From positions 186,001 through 250,000 of the forward strand of contig NZ_VCNC01000004.1 in assembly GCF_006210265.1 (NCBI RefSeq): a stretch of 64,000 nt of DNA, given 5' to 3'. Shown one piece after another: positions 56,393 through 64,000 of the stretch; the first letter of the stretch is position 1; every line of letters starts with the position of its first letter. This stretch comes from Desulfovibrio sp. UCD-KL4C. GTDB lineage: Bacteria > Desulfobacterota > Desulfovibrionia > Desulfovibrionales > Desulfovibrionaceae. Position numbers and translations under genes: made by a program. The notes under the pieces are model-generated. The model saw only the letters and a program-made list of their open reading frames with translations, searched no databases and was not told the origin of the DNA.

Positions 56393-56518
56393 ATGAAGTA
56401 TGCTTTTTTTACTGTGCCGATTGGGTGCAAAGAGTCCGAGCAGGAGTTGAATTCTTTTTGCTCCAGCCACCGAATTCTGTCAGTGGAAAAGCATTTTGTG
56501 GTGGATGTCGAGGCTTGA
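56393..56518 (+). pseudogene. Remnant of a DGR accessory gene (HRDC-associated type)
   Basis: A 41-codon frame with a fair ribosome site (AAGGAT). The product begins MKYAFFTVPI and continues EQELNSFCSSHRILSVEKHF, a pattern I recognise from the N terminus of accessory proteins encoded between DGR targets and the reverse transcriptase, which usually go on into an HRDC domain. Here it stops at TGA after VVDVEA. The next 88 bp up to 56606 hold no further gene. Confidence 0.5.
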
Positions 56519-56606
56519 TGGCAAAAAGAAAATGGCCATCGGTATGTTAGTAGGACTTCCGAAAGCTTGCCGATGTGCCGCTCATTAAAATTAAGGTGAT
56601 AAAAAT

Positions 56607-57425
56607 ATGACCTGTGGTTTCATAGATAATTGCGCGCTGCCAGCCCCTTTTCCTCCGCTATGGGCAACCGCTTGGGGGCAGGACCAGTACGGACTTTGGG
56701 CTGATTTGCAGATTGAAGGAGTCGATCAACGTATGCGCTGGATTCGCCCCGGAACTTTTATTATGGGGTCTCCCGAAGATGAATCGGGGAGAGGTGGCAG
56801 TGAAGTGCAGCATGAAGTTACTTTGACGAAAGGCTATTGGCTGGCAGACACAGCATGTACTCAGGAACTGTGGGGAAAGGTCATGGGCAATAATCTAAGT
56901 AAGTTTAAAGGTGACGCGCGATTACCCGTTAAAAGTGTCTCATGGGATGCTTGTCAGGAATTTTTACAAACCGCAAATAAGGAACTAAAAGGACTTAATC
57001 TCCAGTTCCCCACCGAAGCGCAATGGGAGTACGCCTGCCGTGCCGGAACAGAAACTCCTTTTTCATTTGGGGACAATATTACTACCAAGCAGGTAAATTA
57101 TGACGGTAACTATCCATATAGCAACGGAGAAAAAGGTGAATACAGAGAGAAGACAGTTGCAGTAAAGGAACTTCCCTGCAACCAGTGGGGACTTTACCAA
57201 ATGCACGGCAATGTGTGGGAATGGTGCGCTGATTGGTATGGCGACTATGAGAAAAAATCTGTTAAAGATCCTAAAGGTCCTGCAGGTGGCGAGCACCGTG
57301 TTGTGCGTGGCGGCAGCTGGATCAGCCACGGCGGGATCGTGCGTTCTGCCCGCCGCAACGGGGGCTATCCCGACGACCGTTACAGCGATGTCGGGTTCCG
57401 TTTTTCCCTAGGCCAAAAGGGGTAG
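56607..57425 (+). CDS. Stand-alone FGE (lectin-fold) variable protein
   Basis: A 272-residue protein consisting almost only of the FGE-type domain, near-identical in blocks to the C-terminal domain of the 990-residue protein (a run of about 165 bp shows a single mismatch). It keeps WIRPGTFIMGSPEDE, FPTEAQWEYACRAG, MHGNVWEWCADWY, VRGGSW and GFRFSLGQKG. The last 40 residues are VR2. The first 18 residues are unique and contain Cys and Pro. No signal peptide. It is probably a second, separately diversified binding module of the same system, or a duplicate of the original target gene. Ribosome site AAGGTGAT. Confidence 0.85.
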   Translation: MTCGFIDNCALPAPFPPLWATAWGQDQYGLWADLQIEGVDQRMRWIRPGTFIMGSPEDESGRGGSEVQHEVTLTKGYWLADTACTQELWGKVMGNNLSKFKGDARLPVKSVSWDACQEFLQTANKELKGLNLQFPTEAQWEYACRAGTETPFSFGDNITTKQVNYDGNYPYSNGEKGEYREKTVAVKELPCNQWGLYQMHGNVWEWCADWYGDYEKKSVKDPKGPAGGEHRVVRGGSWISHGGIVRSARRNGGYPDDRYSDVGFRFSLGQKG

Positions 57426-57434
57426 CCGGAGGCG
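57303..57434 (+). repeat. DGR-type variable region VR2 and conserved 3' tail
   Basis: Variable stretch 57303-57392 followed by 42 bases identical to the tail of VR1 (57393-57434). The three third-position changes (GTT/ATC, GGT/GGC, CGT/CGC) could also come from template A. Confidence 0.8.
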
Positions 57435-57460
57435 TAAAAGGAAGAAGTGAGCCCCTGTCG

Positions 57461-57483
57461 GGCTGCGTAGCGGAGCAGCAGCC
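57461..57483 (+). repeat. Hairpin downstream of VR2
   Basis: GGCTGC with GCAGCC around an 11-base loop, at the same distance from the tail as the VR1 hairpin. Confidence 0.55.
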
Positions 57484-57552
57484 AAGGTCAGGGAGCGGCG
57501 GGGTGGAACAGGTCGTGAACTGAAAAATGGATGTGATTTACTTGAAATTTTA

Positions 57553-57699
57553 GTATACAACTTTATTGTTCAAAAAAGCCCGATTTTTTAGGAGTGAGGC
57601 TAATCCAGTATACAACTTTATTATTAAGCTACGGAATTGAGTCCATGAGAAATAAGGCTTTAAAAGCCGTTCAGTATACAACTTTATTGTTCTCCCACA
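57553..57699 (-). repeat. R-D transposon end with three TnsB-type sites
   Basis: GTATACAACTTTATTGTT (57553-57570), GTATACAACTTTATTATT (57608-57625) and GTATACAACTTTATTGTT (57674-57691), ending CTCCCACA at 57699. Same GTATAC dialect as L-D. Confidence 0.85.
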
Positions 57700-57704
57700 G
57701 GGTG
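57700..57704. repeat. Target-site duplication GGGTG between units D and E
   Basis: Third copy of the pentamer, exactly between R-D and L-E. Confidence 0.75.
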
Positions 57705-57802
57705 TGTGGGTGAACAATAAAGATCTTACTGAGTAATAAAAAAGTATACTAAAGCCGCTTCTGTTAGATTAAAATACGATCTAAAACAGGAGCGGCTTTT
57801 TT
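57705..57802 (+). repeat. L-E transposon end and leader hairpin
   Basis: TGTGGGTGAACAATAAAG, two sites (one degenerate, second AATAAAAAAGTATAC at 57735-57749) and the hairpin AAAGCCGCTTCTGTT / AACAGGAGCGGCTTT (57751-57798), T6, then ATG at 57803 with AGGAG in the 3' arm. Confidence 0.8.
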
Positions 57803-58620
57803 ATGTCAAAAAGAAATAATGGCTTAACAGAGGCAAAGATCAAGAAGTGGATCAAAGAAGGGCGTGGGAACGGCCATTGACCTATGTATAAGCCTTGGCT
57901 AACTGTTCGGGACATTGCTTCCAAAGGTAGGTCTCACCGAATTTTTGGCCACAAATCCCGCCGAATACATCATCTTTTTTCCGATCTAGAGCTGGCTGTT
58001 TTTTTAGTCTTGATTGGTGTCACAAGACAATTGATATCCGTGAGCAGTTTCCATTACAGCAAGAAGTCACATTTGAATTAGCAAGAGATGTCGGTATCAG
58101 ACATCCCCAAGTCTCAGGGTCTTTCCAAGTCATGTCCTCAAATTTTCTGGTCAACTCTTTTGATCCAGCTCTTCCGAAATTTGTACTGCAAGCAAAATAC
58201 GCTAAAGACCTAAGCGATCCAAGAACCGTGGAAAAGCTTGAGCTGGAACAACGCTATTGGGAACATAAAAATGTTCCATGGTTTCTGGTTACTGAGAAAG
58301 AGATTTCACGAACAGCTTCTCAGAATATTGAATAGTTATACCCTGACCAGCAAAGGGATTATAAATTTAGTGAGTTGGCTGAGCAATTGACCTTTTACCC
58401 TCACCATTTTGCGAAGAACTCTTCCTCAACCATAATTCAAATTTCAAAATTACTGGATGTTAAATATGACCATGAAGCCGGGGAATCGCTGGCTGAAATT
58501 AGAGAACTTTTAGCGAGTCGATTACTATCTTTTGACGTGAATATTCCATTCAGAAAGATAACCCCTGCGGATATTCGTTTCGTGGATGATATTTCTGTTT
58601 TGGAGGCTATTAATGTTTAG
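57803..58620 (+). pseudogene. tnsA: tnsA pseudogene of unit E
   Basis: All of TnsA is recognisable across frames: MSKRNNGLTEAKIKKWIKEG, KGRSHRIFGHKSRR, SDLELAVFL, MSSNFLVNSFDPALPKF (the catalytic D is now N), KNVPWFLVTEKEIS and a C-terminal domain up to the TAG at 58620. A stop at about 57878 (TGA after GNGH), a frameshift near 58010 and a stop at 58333 (TAG) disable it. Its end overlaps the tnsB start as in unit A. Confidence 0.9.
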
Positions 58621-60548
58621 GGTAAATGAAGTCTTTGCATATGAAGGTAAGTTGTTCCGTGTTTTGCAAATCTTATCGGAACAATTGGTTTGGATTGACA
58701 TGGCTGACCCAAAGGCCTTTCCAGTGGTTATGCTTACTAAAGAGTTACGTATAGCTTTAGAGGACGGTGTACTTCTTCGTGCTGAAGATCCTTTTGCACA
58801 ATTAGCGTTTGAAACTCCTGAGCCTGGTTCCTCTGCTCAGAAAAAACGAGACAAAAATTATACGCTGATTTTAGATATTGTTGCTGATCCCCGTAGCTAT
58901 CTTCCCAAAGTTAGGGCTGTGTATATAAATGAAATTGTGTCTGACGGTCGGGCTACGAAACGTAGTATATACATAGCCTTGCGCAGATACTGGCAGCGCG
59001 GGCAAACACCCAATGCTTTACTTCATGACTATAAGAATTCAGGGGGTAAGGGAAAAAAGAAGAAGGCTTCGGGTAAATTGGGAAGGCCCCGGAAATATAC
59101 TTCAGGTGTGGGAGCTGTAATTGACGAGCAAGTCGAACAGCTTTTCAGAAGAACAATTGATAAATACCTTTTGAAAGATAAAAAGATTAGCATTGCTTAT
59201 GCTCATAGAAGGTTTAAAACTTTATATAAAAATATTTTTCCGGAGATATTGGACTCTGAAGTTCCCACCAAAAGACAGATGCAGTATTTTTATCAGCGTG
59301 AATATAGTCAGATAGAAAGGTTAAAAAAAACGAACCAGCTCTATTGAATACAACAAAGACACACGCCAGCTAATAGGGACTGCAACCAGCAATGCTTTGG
59401 GGCCAGGTTCCCGTTTTGGGATCGATGCTACAATTGCAGATATCTATCTCGTTTCGGACAGTGATCGAGGAAATATTGTCGGCCGTCCGGTCATCTACAT
59501 GGTTATCGATGTCTTCAGCAGAATGGTTGTGGGATTTTATGCAGGCTCTTGCTACGGCAATGACTGATAAGGTTGAGTGGTGCAAGCAATTTGATTTTGA
59601 TGATGTTACCTACGAAGATTGGCCCGTTGTTGGCCTGCCTAGCGTAATCCTTGCGGACAGGGGAGAGTTGCTCGGGCACCAGATTGAATCACTTGTAAGT
59701 AATTTGGGTGTGCGTATTGAGAATGCCCCACCCTATCGGGGTGAAGCGAAAATGTCTGTTTTTGAATTTAAGCAGATAATTATGTCTACTGTTCTGCTTC
59801 ATAATAAATATCACGTGCTTGAGAAATACGACAGAGAAGTCGATATGCCTGCTGATCTGGCAATGACTCCTTTGTCTTTGTGGAATTGGGGAATTCAAAA
59901 TAGAACGGGCCGATTAAGGACAGCTTCAGAAGATGCTCTTAGGATTAGCTTGTTGCCCAGAGTCAAGGCCACTGCTTCTGAATTGGGAGTTTCTGTTTTT
60001 GGGGTATATTATACCTCCTCAAAACTCATGAAAAGTGGTTGGATGCACAGATCAAAAGATGTTCATAGACCGGTGGGGATGTTTGCGGCCTACGACCCTG
60101 CTTCAGCTGATAATGTTTATCTTTTTCCTTTTAAGGGAAAGTCTGATTATTGGGCCTGCTCGTTAACCGATCGCTCTAGAGAGTTTCAAGGGAGTTCTTT
60201 CTGGGATGTGTGGCAGGTCAAGGATGCGCAAAAGCGGGCTATAGCTAAAAGTAAACAGGAGGAAGCTGAATAAAAGCGACTTCATGAAGAATTTGTTAGC
60301 GGTCTTATCAAATCTGCTAAAAAGAAGAGTCCTGACACAAGGCATATGAGCAACGCTGAGCGGATACGTGGAATCAGGGGCAACAAAGTTCAAGAAAAAG
60401 AAGCTGAGAGGAATGTCCCGTTCTATAAGCCGGAAAAAAATGTAATGATGAACCTGCGAAGGTTTTTTCTTTGAATGGGGATATCCAGGAAGAAGATTAT
60501 AGTTATCCAGATTTTATAGATGAACTTTTTGACGAAGAGGATAGTTAA
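58613..60548 (+). pseudogene. tnsB: tnsB pseudogene of unit E
   Basis: The first 240 residues are intact and close to TnsB of unit A. Then an extra base after an A8 run near 59331 shifts the frame, about 50 bp are missing around 59540 (the GFESPSYAA part), and a deletion near 59749 removes the third catalytic residue E with its surroundings. A stop (TAA at 60271-60273) and further drift follow. No DDE transposase activity is possible. Confidence 0.92.
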
Positions 60549-61380
60549 ATGACGCTCCCGAAGAATATGGTAAGAGCAGTTTACCCCCCCCCTCTGCTGT
60601 TCCGAGATATAAAGGAAATCCATGTATTGAGGCTTTGCCAGTTGAAATGTCTCATGCGCAGGTGAAGAAGAGTTTGCGTGGTGATGTTAAGTTTAACATT
60701 GAGGATATCTTCGCAGATAAACGCGTGCGGGCACATATGATCCCATCTTTATTGGACGATTTTTTTCAGCCTTTAGCTGCTCATATTAAGCTTGAGGAAC
60801 GGCTATCTATAATGATTAGGCGGGGGAGTGTTGGGCGAAATTATGAAGATGGTTCTTGGGCAGCCCATATGCAGAACGGCTATGAGCGGCTTAAAAGTGG
60901 AAAACTTGATACTTGTACGTTTAAGAAGGCTCATTCCACAGCTTCAAGTTTGCTGCTTCTTGGGGGCTCCGGTAGTGGCAAGACAACAGCATTAAATCGT
61001 ATTCTTGTTACATATCCTCAGTCTATTTTTCATCAAAAATATAATTTTATTCAGGTAGTTTATTTGAAGATAGATTGCCCTCATGATGGGGGATTAAGAA
61101 TCTCTGTGTCAATTTTTTTCGTGCTTTGGATCGAGTTTTGGATACTAACTATGAGAAAAGATATGTCCAAAAGAGATCTACTGCGGAAACATTGCTAAAT
61201 TTGATGCCTCATGTTGCAAATCTGCATGGACTGGGGCTGTTGGTTATTGATGAGATTCAGCATTTGAGCAGAAAAGGTCGGGCGGTGTTGATAAGATGCT
61301 CAATTTTTTTGTCACAATGGTCAACACAATTGGACTTCCTGTGGTTTTAGTTGGGACACCTTAGGCCAGATCAATCTTTG
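60549..61380 (+). pseudogene. tnsC: tnsC pseudogene of unit E
   Basis: Start MTLPKNMVRAV, then a frameshift at a C8 run near 60585, an ATPase region with Walker A GGSGSGKTT, and, after another frameshift near 61090, Walker [13 protein letters not shown]. It ends in a stop near 61363 in the region corresponding to GTPKAREIF of the intact protein and joins a tnsE tail by deletion. Confidence 0.88.
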
Positions 61381-61423
61381 AAAGGGATTTACGATCAGCC
61401 CGCAGAGGGGCTGATACTGTTGC

Positions 61424-61475
61424 GGGATGGGCTGGTAGGTTTTATGGGCGGGTTAAGGAACTGGTAGGTTATTAG
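61424..61475 (+). pseudogene. tnsE: tnsE tail of unit E
   Basis: One frame reads GWAGRFYGRVKELVGY then TAG, matching the last 16 residues of unit A TnsE (GWAGRFYGRILELLEF). It is joined to truncated tnsC, so tnsD and nearly all of tnsE were deleted. Confidence 0.8.
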
Positions 61476-61616
61476 AATAAAAGATTTTATTTCATTTTAA
61501 TATTCTCATTCCAAGAAAGTTGTAACAACAAAGTTGGAATCGTTAGTTTTGTGCCTTAATAGACTAGATTTATTTTTTTCCTCTGAACGGCTAAAGCTGA
61601 GCATGATTCTCTTATA

Positions 61617-62081
61617 TTAGTTTACAAGCCAAATACCTCCAAATTGATGATCAAAATAAATTGATGAAAAATATTTTGTATCGCTATTAAATAATCCTAA
61701 GAGACGGAAAAATACTGATTTTATCAGCAAATGATCAGTTACAGCCAAGAAATTGGAATTATTTGAGTATACAAGGTATGGATCAGAAATTGTCGTGAAA
61801 TCTATTTGCCCTGGGGTTTTATTAGTAACGTCGAGAACTCCGCCAAAACTATCATATCCCTTAGCGATCATTTCTTCCGGTACTTCTACGATTTGCGTGT
61901 TGGGATTATAGCTAAAACCATTTTTTGGGTACAAGTCTAAATGGTTAGTCACGAGTGGCCGTTGGGAATCAAAGATATGAGCAAATGAGTATAAATAGCC
62001 ACAGGTTGTATAAACCCTAGCTGGTAGGCATAAAGCTACTGGGCGGCCATCTGTTTTAGCTGTATCAATAAGATTATTAAA
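61617..62081 (-). pseudogene. Broken gene of unknown family, copy 2
   Basis: On the minus strand the frame reads FNNLIDTAKTDGRPVALCLP, then YSFAHIFDSQRPLV, NHLDLYPKNGFSYNPN, VPEEMIAKGYDSFGGVLDVT and SNFLAVTDHLL, homologous to the fragment at 40850-41523 on the other strand. Its 5' part is cut off by the IS remnant at 62082. The family is not recognised. Being present in two units suggests it was standard cargo of this transposon group. Confidence 0.65.
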
Positions 62082-62533
62082 GGTTTATCCGGCTCAAGCG
62101 TACTTTTGACAAAATAAAGAGACATGTCGGCCAATCGGTGAAAGAACCACCCATCATTGAAAGGATTAATCGCCATGTCCACGAATTTCATTTATTACGC
62201 CTTAGCGCTGTCCGGCTATGACGATGTCTGGCAGGATTTTGTTGCCGGTAATGTGCTGATTTATGTCAAACCAAAAGCAAAGCTTGTAGAATGCTCCCGC
62301 TGCAAGGACCGCCATGTAATCCGTAAAGGAAGAAGTGAACGTTGGTTACGCACCGTTCCCATCGGTATCAAGCCGATTTGGATCATCGTCGATGTCCCAC
62401 GGGTCCAATGGAAGGCACAAACAACAAAATCAAAACCATGAAAAGGCAAGCCTACGGATACCGTGATCAGGATTTTTTCAAACTCAGGATCATGAGTATT
62501 CATGAAGCAAAGTACGCTTTAACCGGATGAACC
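62082..62533 (+). mobile_element. Internally deleted ISL3-family insertion sequence
   Basis: Imperfect inverted repeats GGTTTATCCGGCTCAAG (62082) and CTTTAACCGGATGAACC (ending 62533) bound 452 bp. Inside are the two ends of an ISL3-type transposase, with about 0.8 kb missing by comparison with usual elements (1.2-1.4 kb). Flanking 8-bp repeats are not evident. Confidence 0.75.
62175..62530 (+). pseudogene. ISL3-type transposase remnant
   Basis: The first part keeps the N-terminal zinc-ribbon C-S-R-C and the start of the catalytic region (WIIVDVPRVQ); after the junction near 62407 another frame gives MEGTNNKIKTMKRQAYGYRD and the normal C terminus IMSIHEAKYALTG. The catalytic core is missing. 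Confidence 0.8.
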
Positions 62534-62547
62534 TGAAAAAAGTAGTT

Positions 62548-62562
62548 AGGAGCGGTTTTTTT
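62548..62562 (+). repeat. Possible remnant of another leader hairpin
   Basis: AGGAGCGGTTTTTTT is identical to the 3' arm and T-run of the L-B and L-C leaders. The 5' arm is absent, cut by the IS. It may be a trace of a further left end, or the original downstream region of glmS. The stretch 62534-62659 holds no gene. Confidence 0.35.
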
Positions 62563-62659
62563 GCAAAGAAGTACGTAGTAAAAATAGAGTTGATTTTTAC
62601 AATGGCGGATTTGTATAAAGAGTTAATTCGGACAGTTATCTTTCGCTGCCCGGACTTGA

Positions 62660-63535
62660 TTATTTTTCAACTTCTGCAAAAAGAGCTGCATGATAGGACG
62701 AGCGTACAAGTGGCGCACAATACATATGGGGTATACCTTTTTTACGACCGTATTGCGCATATCTATCGAATATATCAGGGTGAACATAGCGCTCGACACC
62801 GGGATGTTTTAAAGAAGGTCGCATATATTGTCCGATGGTTACTATGTCACATTGAATCGCAGCAAGATAATCGATTACTCCATGGACTTCTTCGTCATTT
62901 TCGCCAAGTCCAACCATTAGACCTGATTTGGAGACACAACCTGCTTTTTTTACTCGTTCAAGTAGTTCGAGACTTTGTTTGAAATCTGCTTGTGGGCGGA
63001 TGCTCGTGTAGTGCCTGGGGGGCGTTTCAACATTATGGTTTATAATATCAGGGTGGGCTGAGATTACTTTGTTTAATGCTTCTTCGTTACCTTGGAAATC
63101 AGGGATAAGTACTTCAATAGTGGTTTTTGGGAATTCTTTGCGTATGGCGTTAACTGTTGCCGCGAAGTGGCTGGCTCCGCCATCGTTAAGGTCGTCACGA
63201 GTAACGGAAGTCACTACTACGTGTTTAAGATCTAATCTTTTGGAAGCTTCTGCCACTCGTTCAGGTTCCGAAGGGTCGAGAGGAGAAATTCTTCCATTTT
63301 CAATATTGCAAAAGGCACAATTACGGGTACAGGTATCGCCCATAATTAAAAAAGTAGCAGTGTGTTCTGAAAAGCATTCAAACATATTAGGACACTTTGC
63401 ACTTTGGCAGACCGTGTGAAGATTTAGATCCTTCACCAACGTGCGCGTTGCAGAGTATGTTTTGTTGCAAGGAATTTTTACCCTAAGCCATTCAGGAATA
63501 CGTAAATATTTTTCAGATTTATTTTCAGAACACAT
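62660..63535 (-). CDS. lipA: Lipoyl synthase
   Basis: Radical-SAM enzyme that inserts two sulfurs into octanoyl groups on lipoyl-domain proteins. 291 residues with both cluster motifs: CQSAKCPNMFEC (auxiliary cluster) and CTRNCAFC (radical SAM). RSSYHA near the C terminus supplies the conserved serine ligand of the auxiliary cluster. It follows gcvH on the same strand; GcvH is a substrate, so they work together in the glycine cleavage system. The ribosome site is weak (AAGAG). It is the first ordinary chromosomal gene beyond the island. Confidence 0.96.
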   Translation of the reverse strand: MCSENKSEKYLRIPEWLRVKIPCNKTYSATRTLVKDLNLHTVCQSAKCPNMFECFSEHTATFLIMGDTCTRNCAFCNIENGRISPLDPSEPERVAEASKRLDLKHVVVTSVTRDDLNDGGASHFAATVNAIRKEFPKTTIEVLIPDFQGNEEALNKVISAHPDIINHNVETPPRHYTSIRPQADFKQSLELLERVKKAGCVSKSGLMVGLGENDEEVHGVIDYLAAIQCDIVTIGQYMRPSLKHPGVERYVHPDIFDRYAQYGRKKGIPHMYCAPLVRSSYHAALFAEVEK

Positions 63536-63549
63536 GATTGAACTCTTGA

Positions 63550-63599
63550 ACGTTTCGTTCTTTAAAAAAGAGCGGCTCCTTATAAACGAAGCCGCTCTA
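63550..63599 (-). terminator. Terminator/attenuator between gcvH and lipA
   Basis: On the minus strand AGAGCGGCTTCG pairs with the AGGAGCCGCTCT arm, followed by T6 (63565-63599), and then a small GAACG/CGTTC hairpin (63550-63562). The lipA start codon lies only about 30 bp after the T-run, leaving no room for a separate promoter, so it probably reduces rather than abolishes readthrough into lipA. Confidence 0.7.
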
Positions 63600-63641
63600 G
63601 TCTCTATTTATATAACTATGGAGGAATATTTGTCGGAAAGG

Positions 63642-64000
63642 CTACTTAAGTTTTGCCGAGTAATCAGCAGCATTCAACAGCTGTGTTTTTTCGGCATTTT
63701 CATCAACAGTAATACGAAGCATCCAACCATCCCCATAAGGAGAGGTATTTACATCGGAAGAATCATCTTCGAGGGCTTCATTTGTTTCGGTAATAGTACC
63801 CGAAATAGGCATGTATAGACTGCTGACAGCCTTGATTGATTCCACCGTTCCAAATTCTTCTCCTACTGAGAAACTCTCTCCAGTGGAGGGAAGGTCCACA
63901 AAAGCAACTTCTCCAAGCTGCTCCTGAGCAAAATCAGTAATGCCGACTACTGCGGTATTATCATCACCGATACGTACCCAAGTGTGTTCTGGATGGTAGA
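63642..64000 (-). CDS. gcvH: Glycine cleavage system H protein, 5' end outside the window
   Basis: Carries the lipoyl arm that shuttles the aminomethyl group in glycine cleavage. The visible 119 codons run from YHPEHTWVRIGDD to the stop; the lipoylated lysine is in TVESIKAVSSLYMP, and QLGEVAFVDLP and GDGWMLRI are typical. The frame is open to the window edge and the start lies just beyond. Upstream of lipA, which lipoylates it. Confidence 0.95.
   Translation of the reverse strand, partial: YHPEHTWVRIGDDNTAVVGITDFAQEQLGEVAFVDLPSTGESFSVGEEFGTVESIKAVSSLYMPISGTITETNEALEDDSSDVNTSPYGDGWMLRITVDENAEKTQLLNAADYSAKLK

Larger units (their letters stand above)
57705..61500 (+). mobile_element. Tn7-like remnant unit E
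   Basis: Starts with a good GTATAC-type left end and leader, followed by pseudogenes of tnsA, tnsB and tnsC and by the last codons of tnsE. No cargo is left. Its right end is not recognisable; an AACAAAGTTGGAATC sequence at about 61527-61541 may be a degenerate TnsB site. The most decayed transposase set in the array and the farthest from glmS. Confidence 0.75.

Noticed and set aside
56519-56606. Remnant of a DGR reverse transcriptase
   Set aside because: A short frame ending RTSESLPMCRSLKLR is readable, but it shows no reverse transcriptase motif.
53318-57425. Formylglycine-generating enzymes acting on sulfatases
   Set aside because: No sulfatase gene is nearby, and the variable C-terminal tail and MoxR/vWA context indicate a binding module of the lectin fold instead.
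61490-61616. Right end of unit E
   Set aside because: Only one weak TnsB-like site, in the wrong orientation for a right end, and no terminal CCCACA is seen.

Overview
The window looks like a chromosomal segment of a marine-type Desulfovibrio-like (Desulfovibrionaceae) bacterium. That is an inference from AT-rich coding, a sigma-54-driven alanine dehydrogenase/symporter pair and the style of the chemoreceptor and PP2C regulators; no rRNA or tRNA is present to settle it. About 20% of the window is ordinary core chromosome and the rest is a large accessory island.

Left flank (1-12733): a partial chemoreceptor; an unlinked-looking structured RNA candidate; agcS and ald (Na+/alanine symporter and alanine dehydrogenase) behind a clear sigma-54 promoter, next to a TyrR-like ACT-PAS-AAA-Fis activator; rimO; a PAS histidine kinase; rdgB; and glmS. 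Right flank (62.6-64 kb): lipA and the 3' part of gcvH, both on the minus strand.

Island (12754 to about 61.6-62.5 kb): glmS is followed by a tandem pile of Tn7-like transposon units at the classical attTn7 position. Left and right ends carrying TnsB-type repeats can be read at 12759 (L-A), 29386 (R-A), 29392 (L-B), 40207 (R-B), about 40213 (L-C), 41681 (R-C), 41687 (L-D), 57699 (R-D) and 57705 (L-E). The pentamer GGGTG, the expected 5-bp target duplication, sits at 12754, 41682 and 57700. Unit A has intact tnsABCDE with all catalytic residues; unit D keeps only a tnsA start joined to a tnsE end; unit E has broken tnsA, tnsB and tnsC and a tnsE tail; unit C has a broken tnsA; unit B has no tns gene. 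Two dialects of TnsB site occur (core followed by GGAAAC or by GTATAC), and unit A has one dialect on its left and the other on its right. Each left end carries a hairpin that looks like a terminator and also contains the ribosome binding site of tnsA.

Cargo is dominated by conflict and resistance genes. Unit A: a minus-strand set of HTH controller, adenine methyltransferase, GHKL-ATPase/histidine kinase hybrid, response regulator and HNH nuclease, and a plus-strand pair of a PD-(D/E)XK-like protein and a DisA_N (diadenylate cyclase-like) protein. Unit B: a CusCBA-type copper/silver efflux system, a PP2C phosphatase and a methionine-rich periplasmic protein. Unit D: a type IC restriction locus hsdM-fic-hsdS-prrC-hsdR with the PrrC anticodon nuclease as second line of defence, then a MoxR/vWA-like conflict module whose C-terminal FGE-type (C-type lectin fold) domain, and a second stand-alone FGE protein, carry paired variable regions with the signature of a diversity-generating retroelement; the reverse transcriptase and template repeat are not in the window.
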